Assembly (NCBI RefSeq): GCF_003864975.1 | Contig: NZ_BHGL01000003.1 | Location: forward strand, 124,001 to 188,000 | Direction of reading: 5' to 3' | DNA: 64,000 bases | DNA from: Sulfuriferula thiophila | Lineage (GTDB): Bacteria; Pseudomonadota; Gammaproteobacteria; Burkholderiales; Sulfuriferulaceae | Part shown: piece by piece, positions 9,943 through 17,749 of the stretch | Numbering within the stretch: position 1 is the first letter of the stretch | How the letters are laid out: each line of letters starts with the position of its first letter | Notes under the pieces: model-generated | What the model was told of the DNA's origin: nothing | Database searches by the model: none | The model's input: the letters and a program-made list of their open reading frames with translations, nothing else | Program-made: the position numbers and the translations under genes

Positions 9943-11397
9943 ATGGCTGACAACTTCGACACGGGCAAGGCCCACGACAGCACTGAAGACAACCTGAATC
10001 GGGTGGTGGCACTGTTACGCAAGCATGATCTGGTCACCAGCCTGGTGCACAAGCAGGATATGCCGCGCCGCGATCTGGTTGAAGGTCTGGTGCACAAGCA
10101 GCACCTGACCGAATTGCACGCGCTGCTGGACGACATGCACTCCGCCGACGTGGCGCTGGTACTGGAAGCCCTGCCGCTGGATGACCGGCTATTAGTCTGG
10201 GATCTGGTCAAGGCTGAGCGCGACGGCGAAATCCTGCTGGAAGTCTCCGACGCAGTCCGCGAATCGCTGATCAAGACAATGGACAGCGAGGAACTGCTGG
10301 CCGCTGCCGAGACGCTGGATACCGACGAAATTGCCGACCTGGCGCCTGACTTACCGCAGGACGTTATTCAGGATTTACTGCAGTCGCTGGATGCACAAAA
10401 GCGTTCACGCCTGCAATCCGCATTGTCCTATGCCGAAGACACCGTTGGTGCGCTGATGGACTACGACATGGTCACCATCCGCGCCGATGTCACACTGGAA
10501 GTGGCGCTGCGTTACTTGCGCCGCCTGGGTGAATTGCCCGACCAGACTGACAAACTGTTTGTGGTTGACCGCGATGGTGCATTACGCGGCGTGATGCCAC
10601 TGCAGCGCCTGCTGCTCAAAGACCCGGATGCCAAAGTCGCTGACGTCATGGCCGAAGAAGTGGTGACGTTTCACGCCGAAGACGATGCGACCGATGCAGC
10701 CAACGCGTTTGAACGCTACGATCTGGTGTCTGCACCAGTCATTGATGCCAGAAACCGGCTGATGGGTCGCCTCACGGTGAATGCCGTGGTCGATCACATC
10801 CGTCAGGAATCCGATAGCGACCTGCTCTCTATCGCCGGTTTGCGCGAAGAGGAAGATATTTTCGCCAGCGTATGGAAATCCGTGCAAAACCGCTGGGCAT
10901 GGCTGGCGATCAATCTGGTAACTGCATTCATTGCCTCGCGCGTCATCGGCGAATTTGAAGGCACCATTGAAAAACTGGTGGCGCTGGCAGCACTCATGCC
11001 CATCATTGCCGGTATCGGCGGCAATTCCGGCAATCAGACGCTGACCATGATCGTACGCGCACTGGCACTGGGTCAAATCCACCCTGATAACGCGCGAAAA
11101 CTGTTCAGCAAAGAGATCGGCGTGGCCGCGATCAATGGCCTGATCTGGGGCAGCGTGGTCGGCGTGTTTGCCTATATGCTATACGGCAAGCCTGCACTCG
11201 GCTTGGTCATGATGGGGGCGATGACGCTCAACCTGCTGCTGGCCGCAGTCATGGGCGTCGCGATCCCCACCTTCATGCACAAATTCGGCCGCGACCCCGC
11301 CGTCGGTTCCAGCGTACTGATCACAGCCGTGACGGACAGCGGCGGATTCTTTATTTTTCTCGGACTGGCATCACTGTTCATGCGCTACTTAACCTAG
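9943..11397 (+). CDS. mgtE: Magnesium transporter MgtE
   Basis: 484 residues. The domains in order are an acidic helical MgtE N domain (to about 140), a pair of CBS domains (about 150-280) that sense Mg2+, and a five-helix membrane domain (from about 310) with the family signature AGIGGNSGNQTLTMIVRAL. It is an inner-membrane Mg2+ channel gated by cytoplasmic magnesium. Only 78 bases separate it from the preceding gene, too few for a Mg riboswitch, and none is apparent. Confidence 0.95.
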   Translation: MADNFDTGKAHDSTEDNLNRVVALLRKHDLVTSLVHKQDMPRRDLVEGLVHKQHLTELHALLDDMHSADVALVLEALPLDDRLLVWDLVKAERDGEILLEVSDAVRESLIKTMDSEELLAAAETLDTDEIADLAPDLPQDVIQDLLQSLDAQKRSRLQSALSYAEDTVGALMDYDMVTIRADVTLEVALRYLRRLGELPDQTDKLFVVDRDGALRGVMPLQRLLLKDPDAKVADVMAEEVVTFHAEDDATDAANAFERYDLVSAPVIDARNRLMGRLTVNAVVDHIRQESDSDLLSIAGLREEEDIFASVWKSVQNRWAWLAINLVTAFIASRVIGEFEGTIEKLVALAALMPIIAGIGGNSGNQTLTMIVRALALGQIHPDNARKLFSKEIGVAAINGLIWGSVVGVFAYMLYGKPALGLVMMGAMTLNLLLAAVMGVAIPTFMHKFGRDPAVGSSVLITAVTDSGGFFIFLGLASLFMRYLT

Positions 11398-11442
11398 CGC
11401 AGACATGCTAATTTCATATCTATCTAGTAACAGGGAAACGAA

Positions 11443-12834
11443 ATGCAAGAATTTGATTTAATCGTTATCGGTTCAGGACCTGGCGGCTATCGCGCCGCCG
11501 TATTAGCGACACTGCGCGGCCTGACCGTGGCCATTATCGAAAAAGCCACCTGGGGCGGCTGCTGCCTGAACCGCGGTTGCGTACCCAAAAAAGACTGGCA
11601 TCACACTGCCCACCTGGTTGCCAGCAGCAAGGAATTTGCCAAACGCGGCATCACCGGCTCATTGACTGCCGATATTCAGGGTGCATGGGATCACCAGCAC
11701 AAAGTCGTGGAAAACGTACGCGACAGCTACACCGACTACATGAAACGCCTGGGCATTGCCGCATTCACCGGCGCAGGCCAATTTGTCGATGCACATACCG
11801 TTGCCATTGCTGACGCGCAGATCAGCGGCAAGCACATCATCATCGCCACCGGCTCCAGCCCGTTTGTCCCGGAAAATTACCCGCTCACCGCCGGGCGCGT
11901 ACTCACTACCGACGATCTGTTCGACAACCCGCCACCTGCTGGCAAGCGCGTGGCCGTGGTGGGCAGTGGTGTGATCGGTACCGAATTCGCCTACATCCTC
12001 AGCCAACTTGGTTGCGAAGTGGTGTGGATCGCCAACAGCAAGCCATTGGCCAACAGCCAGTTCTCCCAGCCGGCACTGAAGATCCTGCATGACACCCTCA
12101 AGCAGCTCGATATCCAGGCACGCACCCGCAGCCGCGCGCAACAAGTCGAAGTGCTGGCCGACGGCGTCAAGCTGACCTTTGCCGATGGTCAAAGCGAAAC
12201 CGTAGACTGGGTCTTGCTGGGTTCCGGTCGCCGTCCGCACACTGATGCGCTCAATATCGAAGCTGCCGGTGTAGCGATGGACAGCAAGGGTTTCGTCAAA
12301 GTGAACGCTTACCTGCAAACCAATATCCCGCACATTTATGCCATCGGTGACGTCGCCAACACCCGCATGACAGCCAACCAGGCGCTGGCAGATGCCTCCG
12401 TCGCCATCGCCAACATCCTCGCGCCGAAGTCGCGCAAACAGAATGTCGCCGCCGTACCGGAGCTGGTCTACTCGGCAGTGGAATTAGGCCGCATCGGCAT
12501 GAACGAAGATGAAGCCGAAGATGCCGAACTCGAACCAGCCGTCGGTTTTGCTGCATTCGAAAGCAATCCGCGCGCACTGGGTCAGGACGACATTAACGGC
12601 TTTGTGCGCCTGATTGCCGACATGGACAGCGGTGCCCTGCTGGGTGCTGAAGTCGTCGGCAGCGAAGCCGGTGAAATCATTCACAGCATCGCCCAGCAGT
12701 TCGGCCACGAAGATGCACTGGCGCGCTTTGCCGGCATGTTCTACAACCACCCTGCCCGTACTGAGGAAATCCAGAACGCCACCGAAACGCTGGCCAATAA
12801 ATGGGGCCTGTCGGAACAGGTATTCGGCGCGTGA
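11443..12834 (+). CDS. FAD-dependent pyridine nucleotide-disulfide oxidoreductase, dihydrolipoyl dehydrogenase-like
   Basis: 463 residues. FAD-binding GSGPGGYRAA at the N-terminus, the redox-active disulfide motif GGCCLNRGCVPKK near residue 40, an NAD-binding GSGVIGTEFAY, and a second FAD motif (IYAIGDVA). The C-terminal dimerisation domain carries NHPARTEE, matching the His-x(n)-Glu active-site dyad of this family. Lpd normally has GGTCLNxGCIPSK; here there is an extra Cys and a glutathione-reductase-like CVPKK ending. The electron partner is therefore uncertain: lipoyl protein, glutathione or another disulfide. No 2-oxoacid dehydrogenase genes are nearby. The stop overlaps the msbA start. 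Confidence 0.8.
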   Translation: MQEFDLIVIGSGPGGYRAAVLATLRGLTVAIIEKATWGGCCLNRGCVPKKDWHHTAHLVASSKEFAKRGITGSLTADIQGAWDHQHKVVENVRDSYTDYMKRLGIAAFTGAGQFVDAHTVAIADAQISGKHIIIATGSSPFVPENYPLTAGRVLTTDDLFDNPPPAGKRVAVVGSGVIGTEFAYILSQLGCEVVWIANSKPLANSQFSQPALKILHDTLKQLDIQARTRSRAQQVEVLADGVKLTFADGQSETVDWVLLGSGRRPHTDALNIEAAGVAMDSKGFVKVNAYLQTNIPHIYAIGDVANTRMTANQALADASVAIANILAPKSRKQNVAAVPELVYSAVELGRIGMNEDEAEDAELEPAVGFAAFESNPRALGQDDINGFVRLIADMDSGALLGAEVVGSEAGEIIHSIAQQFGHEDALARFAGMFYNHPARTEEIQNATETLANKWGLSEQVFGA

Positions 12835-14576
12835 GCAATCCGAAGCACGAAGGTCTGGCACTGTATTTCCGCCTGCTGCGCCATGTACGCCCGTACTGGC
12901 GCATGTTTGCCGGCGCACTGCTGGCAATGGCGGTAATGGCGGCGGCAGAGCCTGCCGTGCCTGCGCTGTTCAAACCTTTGCTGGATGGCAGCTTCGTGCA
13001 GAAAGACCCGGATTTCATCCGCATTATCCCGTTACTGATGATTGCGCTGTTTTTCATTCGCGGCCTGGCTGACTTTGCCAGCACCTATGGTATGAACTGG
13101 GTCGGCAGTCGGCTGGTGATGGATTTGCGCGCGGCGATGTTCAACAAGCTGATAGCCATGCCTACCCGCTTTTACGACAACAGTTCCACCGGCACGCTGA
13201 TCGCCCACGTTGTGTTCAACGTCACTCAGGTTACCCAGTCCGCCACCAGTGCGGTCACGCTGCTGGTACGTGACACGCTGACCATCGCCGGCTTGCTGGG
13301 CTGGCTGCTATGGCTGAACTGGAAGCTGACGCTGATCATCGTGGCTATCGCACCAGTCGCGGTATTCATTATCCGCGGTGTCAGCAAACGCTTACGCAAC
13401 ATCAATCGCCAGGCGCAACAGAATCTGGGCGAGATCACCCATGTGGTAGAGGAGTCGGTCGGCGCACACAAGGTGGTGAAGATATTCGGCGGCCAAGAAT
13501 ATGAATTACGCCGCTTCGGCAAAGCCGTCAACGATGCACGCCGGTTTTACATGAAAGGCGTGACCGCTGCTGCCGCCAATGGTCCGGTGGTGCAACTGGT
13601 CGCCGCATTTGGCGTCGCACTGATCGTGTATATCGCCACACAGGAAGCACTGCGCGGCGAGCTCTCAGTCGGCGGGTTTGTCTCCTACATGATCGCCATG
13701 CTGATGATCTTCGGCCCGGTGAAACGCCTGACCGGCGTCAACGAGCAACTGCAACGCGGTCTGGCCGCAGCCGAAGTCGTGTTCGACCTGATTGATAGCG
13801 AGACTGAAATCGACCATGGCACCCTGACCCTGCCGCGCGCAAAAGGTGCTTTGGAGTTCAGCAAGCTCACCCTGCATTACCCGGACAAATCCATCCCGGC
13901 GCTGGATGATATCAACCTGAGCATACAGCCCGGTGAAACAGTCGCGCTGGTAGGCGCATCCGGCAGCGGCAAAACCAGCCTGGTCAATCTGATCCCGCGT
14001 TTCTATACACCGACCTCCGGGCAGATCCTGCTCGATGGCCATGACATTACTGCCATCACACTGGACTCGCTGCGCGCCAATATCGCACTGGTATCACAGG
14101 ACGTAGTGCTGTTTAACGACACCATCGCCGCCAACATTGCCTACGGCGCACAAGCCAATGCCAGCGAAGCCGACATCATTCGGGCAGCCGAAGCCGCACA
14201 TGCCATGGAGTTTATCCGCGAACAACCACAGGGCCTGAAAACCATGGTGGGCGAGAACGGCGTCAAACTTTCCGGCGGGCAACGCCAGCGTATTGCCATC
14301 GCCCGCGCACTACTGAAAAATGCGCCCGTACTGATTTTGGACGAGGCTACCTCGGCACTGGATACCGAATCCGAACGCCACGTCCAGGCCGCACTGGAAA
14401 CCCTGATGCAAGGCCGCACCACGCTGGTCATCGCCCATCGCCTGTCCACCATCGAAAATGCCGACCGCATTGCCGTGATGCAGCAGGGTCGCATCGTCGA
14501 GATTGGCAAGCACGCCGAGCTCATCACGCGCAAGGGCATTTACGCCCACCTTCACCGTTTGCAATTCCATGAATAA
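12831..14576 (+). CDS. msbA: Lipid A export ABC transporter MsbA
   Basis: About 581 residues from GTG 12831, which overlaps the previous stop as GTGA; an in-frame ATG at 12801 lies inside the upstream gene and is less likely. It is a fused half-transporter: six membrane helices (residues about 10-300), then an ATPase domain with Walker A GASGSGKTS, signature LSGGQRQR and Walker B ILDEATSALD. It flips lipid A-core across the inner membrane. It shares 8 bases with the next gene, so an operon is likely. Confidence 0.93.
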   Translation: MSNPKHEGLALYFRLLRHVRPYWRMFAGALLAMAVMAAAEPAVPALFKPLLDGSFVQKDPDFIRIIPLLMIALFFIRGLADFASTYGMNWVGSRLVMDLRAAMFNKLIAMPTRFYDNSSTGTLIAHVVFNVTQVTQSATSAVTLLVRDTLTIAGLLGWLLWLNWKLTLIIVAIAPVAVFIIRGVSKRLRNINRQAQQNLGEITHVVEESVGAHKVVKIFGGQEYELRRFGKAVNDARRFYMKGVTAAAANGPVVQLVAAFGVALIVYIATQEALRGELSVGGFVSYMIAMLMIFGPVKRLTGVNEQLQRGLAAAEVVFDLIDSETEIDHGTLTLPRAKGALEFSKLTLHYPDKSIPALDDINLSIQPGETVALVGASGSGKTSLVNLIPRFYTPTSGQILLDGHDITAITLDSLRANIALVSQDVVLFNDTIAANIAYGAQANASEADIIRAAEAAHAMEFIREQPQGLKTMVGENGVKLSGGQRQRIAIARALLKNAPVLILDEATSALDTESERHVQAALETLMQGRTTLVIAHRLSTIENADRIAVMQQGRIVEIGKHAELITRKGIYAHLHRLQFHE

Positions 14577-15312
14577 CGAGACTGAATACGCCGCCGTCAA
14601 ACCACCGCGCTCCTTGCTGTCTGCTGCCGGCCGCGCCATCGGCGATTTTGACATGATCCGCAACGGCGACCGCATCCTGCTGGGTATCTCCGGTGGTAAG
14701 GATTCCCTGTCGCTATTGCACATCCTGCTCGACTTGCAGAAGCGTGCCCCGGTCAAGTTTGAACTGGCTGCCTGCACCGTCGATCCGCAATCACCGGATT
14801 ATGATCCCAGCGTATTGAAGCCTTATCTGGCAGCGTTAGGTGTGCCGTATTTTTACGAAAGCCAGCCGGTGCTGGAATCGGCCAAACAGAACATGACTGG
14901 TGATTCATTTTGCGCTTATTGTTCCAGAATGCGCCGTGGCATCCTCTACCGCATTGCCCGTGAGCACCATTACAACGTGCTTGCGCTGGCCCAGCATCTG
15001 GACGACCTGGCTGAAACATTCATGATGTCTGCATTTTTCGGCGGCAAACTACGCACCATGCAGGCGCATTACACCAACGATGCCGGCGATGTACGGGTGA
15101 TCCGCCCGCTGGTATATGCACGCGAACGCCAGACCAGCGACTTTGCCAAGAGCGCCAACCTGCCCGTCGTGCAGGAAAACTGCCCGGCCTGTTTCAGCAT
15201 GCCCATGCAACGCCAGAGCATGAAAGTGATGCTCGCCGAACAGGAAAAATCACACCCGAAACTCTTTGCCAGCCTGCTGACAGCGATGCGCCCACTCATG
15301 AAAAATGTCTAA
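14569..15312 (+). CDS. TtcA-family PP-loop tRNA thiolation enzyme
   Basis: 247 residues from ATG 14569 (the frame is open further upstream inside msbA). PP-loop ATP motif SGGKDS at residues 41-46, then CAYCSRMRRGILYR, which matches the CxxC-RLRRG motif of TtcA, and a later CPACF. TtcA uses a [4Fe-4S] cluster to make 2-thiocytidine at tRNA position 32. Compared with E. coli TtcA (about 311 residues) it is shorter at both ends. The usual HHRDD is AQHLDD and the last Cys motif is followed by a Met/Gln-rich stretch. It may be a TtcA paralogue with another target. Confidence 0.75.
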   Translation: MNNETEYAAVKPPRSLLSAAGRAIGDFDMIRNGDRILLGISGGKDSLSLLHILLDLQKRAPVKFELAACTVDPQSPDYDPSVLKPYLAALGVPYFYESQPVLESAKQNMTGDSFCAYCSRMRRGILYRIAREHHYNVLALAQHLDDLAETFMMSAFFGGKLRTMQAHYTNDAGDVRVIRPLVYARERQTSDFAKSANLPVVQENCPACFSMPMQRQSMKVMLAEQEKSHPKLFASLLTAMRPLMKNV

Positions 15313-15334
15313 TTATCAACAGCTTTGACGAAAA

Positions 15335-15377
15335 CAAGACAAAAAAATGGCAGGATAAAATCCTGCCATTTTTTATA
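15335..15377. terminator. Bidirectional intrinsic terminator
   Basis: AAAAAAATGGCAGGA (15341-15355) and TCCTGCCATTTTTT (15361-15374) form a strong stem with A tracts on one side and T tracts on the other. It serves both the msbA operon and the convergent PEP-CTERM gene. Confidence 0.9.
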
Positions 15378-15391
15378 AACTACGCAATCAA

Positions 15392-15655
15392 TTACTTGAT
15401 AGCATCTTGTGACTGCTTGCTCTTACGACGTAAACGCAGACCAACCAGACCCAGACCAACTGCCATCATTGCCCAGGTTTCAGCTTCTGGCACAGCAGGA
15501 ACGCCACCGCCATTGCCGCCGCCGTTACCGCTATTACCACCACCTGCGTGGTGACCGTTATTGCCATTTACCGATACTGCATTTGCATCTGCAGCAAAAC
15601 CCAATGACACAACAGCTGCCAGGGCCAATACATTTAATACTTTACGTGCATTCAT
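15392..15655 (-). CDS. Small PEP-CTERM protein 1 (Gly/Asn-rich)
   Basis: 87 residues from ATG 15655, chosen because AGGAG stands 8-9 bases upstream; an upstream in-frame Met gives a poor signal peptide. A signal peptide (about residues 1-26, ending DANA) leads into a short Gly/Asn/His-rich spacer of about 27 residues. It ends with a PEP-CTERM sorting tag: VPEAETWAMM, a hydrophobic helix, then an LRLRRK basic tail. The tag should be cut by the exosortase at 25206, releasing a tiny exported peptide. The motif reads PEA rather than PEP. A sigma54-type promoter lies at 15750-15764. Confidence 0.88.
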   Translation of the reverse strand: MNARKVLNVLALAAVVSLGFAADANAVSVNGNNGHHAGGGNSGNGGGNGGGVPAVPEAETWAMMAVGLGLVGLRLRRKSKQSQDAIK

Positions 15656-15749
15656 TATGAACACTCCTATTTTATAATACAAAAATCTTAAATAACCATC
15701 GGTAAAACACAAACCAGTAATTCACAAGCCGACTACTGAACTTATCAAA

Positions 15750-15764
15750 GCACTAAATATGCCA
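15750..15764 (-). promoter_or_regulatory. Sigma54-type -24/-12 promoter for PEP-CTERM 1
   Basis: On the minus strand TGGCAT, five bases, GTGC, against the RpoN consensus TGGCAC-N5-TTGC, with the invariant GG and GC at correct spacing. Start of transcription would be near 15739, giving a leader of about 84 bases. It is nearly the same as the site at 16879-16893. Confidence 0.68.
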
Positions 15765-15805
15765 CAAGTGAAATTCAATCAACCAATCGGGCACACAAAC
15801 GCTAA

Positions 15806-15838
15806 ATAAAAAAAGGTGGCGAAAATTTCACGCCACCC
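15806..15838 (-). terminator. Intrinsic terminator of PEP-CTERM 2
   Basis: Minus strand GGTGGCG (15837-15831) and CGCCACC (15821-15815) form a stem followed by a run of T (complement of the A run at 15806-15814). Confidence 0.85.
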
Positions 15839-15872
15839 CTGGGTCAATCAAACCCTGAAACTATACACCGCA

Positions 15873-16106
15873 TTAAGCAACTGAAGCTTTACCACTCTTA
15901 CGACGCAAACGCAGACCAACCAGACCCAAGCCAACTGCCATCATTGCCCAGGTATCTGCTTCTGGCACTGCAGCGACGTGAGTAACATGTGGGAACTGCG
16001 AAGAAAATACGGTAGTGCCACGCGGACCATGCACAGTTACGGCAGCCGCCGCATTACCAGCAAAAACCACCAAAGCAGCTACAACCAACGATTTAATCAT
16101 ATTCAT
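15873..16106 (-). CDS. Small PEP-CTERM protein 2
   Basis: 77 residues, the shortest of four homologous neighbours. Signal peptide to about residue 22 (ending NAAAA), a spacer of about 25 residues beginning VTVHGPRGTTVF, then VPEADTWAMM, hydrophobic helix and LRLRRK. The ribosome site is a weak AAAGG. It has its own terminator (15806-15838). Unlike the other three I find no convincing -24/-12 promoter at the equivalent distance, so its control may differ. It is presumed to be an exosortase substrate and extracellular matrix component. Confidence 0.87.
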   Translation of the reverse strand: MNMIKSLVVAALVVFAGNAAAAVTVHGPRGTTVFSSQFPHVTHVAAVPEADTWAMMAVGLGLVGLRLRRKSGKASVA

Positions 16107-16452
16107 ATCGATAACCTTTCGAATAACAACGAGACAATAATTTCATCAACTTAACCAAGTGATCAAAATTCCGGAACAAGCGGCGCTTGTCATTCTAAAA
16201 TCACAGAATCCAAACCGATACAACATTAACCGCTTGCCTGATAACCAACGATTAATGTATTAACTACAACATGACAATGTTTTCTGCAGAACAAACTGAA
16301 GCCAGCAATTTCATCACCGACACTACAATAGATTTATTCTTACAAACTAAGTTCCATATTATATCATACAAAAACTACAGATTCATTCTTACACCACCAC
16401 AATACAAATGCTTTTACTATAATGACCAGTCAGTTAGCACCCGCCAAAAAGA
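16107..16452. other. Intergenic region upstream of PEP-CTERM 2
   Basis: About 345 AT-rich bases with no credible gene; a 65-codon frame at 16271-16468 lacks family resemblance and runs into the next terminator. A degenerate sigma54-like match (GG and TTGC only) lies at 16305-16319 on the minus strand but too far upstream and too weak to call. Confidence 0.5.
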
Positions 16453-16483
16453 AAGGATGGCGCATTAAATGCGCCATCCTTAG
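16447..16483 (-). terminator. Intrinsic terminator of PEP-CTERM 3
   Basis: Arms 16453-16466 and 16468-16481 are a perfect 14-bp inverted repeat with a one-base centre. On the minus strand it is followed by TCTTTTT, so it terminates the PEP-CTERM gene at 16527-16790. Confidence 0.85.
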
Positions 16484-16526
16484 ACCGCTCAATAAACACT
16501 AAACCACCTAATTATTTAGTTACAAC

Positions 16527-16790
16527 TTATTTGACTGAAGTTTTGCCGCCTTTACGACGCAGACGCAAACCCACCAGACCAAGGCCCAACGCCATCATCG
16601 CCCAGGTATCAGCCTCAGGGACAGCCGGAGTCACAGACCAAGTACCAAAACCGTCACCTACACCAGTAACGACAACGGTTGTCCCATTAGGGCCGGTACC
16701 GGTTACGGTAACCGCGCTCGCGTTACCAGCAAAACTTAACGCGGCAACAGCAGCCACACCCAACAACTTGATTGATTTGCTAACTTTCAT
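16527..16790 (-). CDS. Small PEP-CTERM protein 3 (Thr/Val/Gly-rich)
   Basis: 87 residues. Signal peptide to about residue 26 (ending GNASA), a Thr/Gly/Val-rich spacer starting VTVTGTGPNGTTVVV, then VPEADTWAMM, hydrophobic helix and LRLRRKGG. The spacer start resembles that of protein 2 (V-T-V-x-G, G-T-T-V), so the set arose by duplication with fast drift of the exposed part. A ribosome site AGGAG lies upstream. It is monocistronic, with a sigma54-type promoter at 16879-16893 and a terminator at 16447-16483. Confidence 0.88.
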   Translation of the reverse strand: MKVSKSIKLLGVAAVAALSFAGNASAVTVTGTGPNGTTVVVTGVGDGFGTWSVTPAVPEADTWAMMALGLGLVGLRLRRKGGKTSVK

Positions 16791-17325
16791 TTTTCACTCC
16801 TAAAAAATTTAAACATAAAATCAACTTAACCCAGGGCAACGTAAGACATAAACCATTACCGCCCCAGACAAATAGTAAGCAGTTAATATGCCAAACAGAT
16901 AACAGTTTGATGAAATTTTAAAACAAGGCGTCCAAGCACCTCCCAATCCCAGTTTGAAACCCCACTTAAGATGGCTAGCTTTCACCTACACAACCAGGGC
17001 ATCAACTTGCAAACAGCGTGCGAAACGCAGCCATCAGCCTTATCGACAGTACCCGCCGCATCTCGATAGCCATTGGCTTGCGTTCGATTGGCAGTGCGCT
17101 GTCTCACCTTGCTCAGCCACATCCCACTCCTACATCAATTCCGAACAATTGCCGCTACACGCAACTGCATGCATACGCTCATCAACAAAACCCACCCGGC
17201 GACGCAATGGGTTGACCAGCAAAGCATTTCATTCAGCGATATATTGCGTAAACCGCACCAACATGAACCACGCATGCATCATTTTGGCTTAATACGTTAG
17301 CCGCCACATTGCTCGCGACAAAAAA
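16791..17325. other. Intergenic region with a GC-richer tract of unknown nature
   Basis: Over 500 bases without an assignable gene. The first 100 hold the leader and sigma54-type promoter of PEP-CTERM 3. From about 16930 to 17300 the sequence is richer in GC than its surroundings, and several short overlapping frames exist on the plus strand (the longest is 112 codons from 16954). None has a ribosome site, signal peptide or recognisable domain. It could be a decayed gene or a structured element. Confidence 0.4.
16879..16893 (-). promoter_or_regulatory. Sigma54-type -24/-12 promoter for PEP-CTERM 3
   Basis: Minus strand TGGCAT, five bases, CTGC, with GG and GC at the right spacing. The expected start near 16868 gives a leader of about 78 bases. 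It matches the PEP-CTERM 1 site closely (TGGCATATTWA shared). Confidence 0.68.
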
Positions 17326-17355
17326 TAGGATGGCACGCTAAGTGACCACCCTATA
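17324..17355 (-). terminator. Intrinsic terminator of PEP-CTERM 4
   Basis: Minus strand stem ATAGGGTGG...CCATCCTAT with small bulges, followed by TTTTTT. Confidence 0.8.
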
Positions 17356-17371
17356 TATTGAACACACCTCA

Positions 17372-17620
17372 TCACAACCCATCAACGCTTAACTTATTTG
17401 CAGACTTTCCGCTCTTGCGACGCAGACGCATCCCAACCAGGCCCAAGCCCACAGCCATCATTGCCCAGGTATCCGCTTCTGGTACCGGAGGGCACGATTC
17501 CGACTCTCCCACCTCGATCTTATGTAAGCCATGAACTTCCGTTGCATTTGCATTGCCGATAATACTGAATGCCATAACAGCACCCACACTTAGCAACTTC
17601 ACAGATTTAATAACTTTCAT
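17372..17620 (-). CDS. Small PEP-CTERM protein 4 (contains Cys)
   Basis: 82 residues from ATG 17620, preceded by AAGGAG; an in-frame start eight codons upstream is less likely. Signal peptide to about residue 26 (MKVIKSVKLLSVGAVMAF... ending NANA), very like that of protein 3. The spacer is only about 19 residues, charged, and contains one Cys (GESESCPP), unlike the others. The tag VPEADTWAMM, helix and LRRKSGK follow. It has a sigma54-type promoter at 17707-17721 and its own terminator. Role as for its paralogues. Confidence 0.87.
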   Translation of the reverse strand: MKVIKSVKLLSVGAVMAFSIIGNANATEVHGLHKIEVGESESCPPVPEADTWAMMAVGLGLVGMRLRRKSGKSANKLSVDGL

Positions 17621-17706
17621 TTCGTAACTCCTTGAAAAAATCACAGGAAAAAATGAACCACAAATGTGCAGGACAAAAACACTAATTAGCCCCTGTTAAA
17701 ACCCAT

Positions 17707-17721
17707 GCATGTAGCGTGCCA
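17707..17721 (-). promoter_or_regulatory. Sigma54-type -24/-12 promoter for PEP-CTERM 4
   Basis: Minus strand TGGCAC, five bases, ATGC: a perfect -24 element and one mismatch at -12. The expected start near 17696 gives a leader of about 76 bases, close to those of PEP-CTERM 1 and 3. Confidence 0.72.
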
Positions 17722-17749
17722 AGAACCAATAAACAGCTATTTTTCTGAA

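Noticed and set aside
11659-12333. 224-codon minus-strand frame
   Set aside because: Antisense to the disulfide oxidoreductase; no family resemblance.
16305-16319. Sigma54-like match upstream of PEP-CTERM 2
   Set aside because: Only GG and TTGC agree; -24 element otherwise wrong and distance about 200 bases, unlike the 76-84 of the other genes.
16271-16468. 65-codon frame upstream of PEP-CTERM 2
   Set aside because: AT-rich, no similarity seen, and runs into the terminator of the next gene.
16954-17292. 112-codon frame in the PEP-CTERM gap
   Set aside because: No ribosome site, no domain and biased composition; kept only as an unexplained tract.
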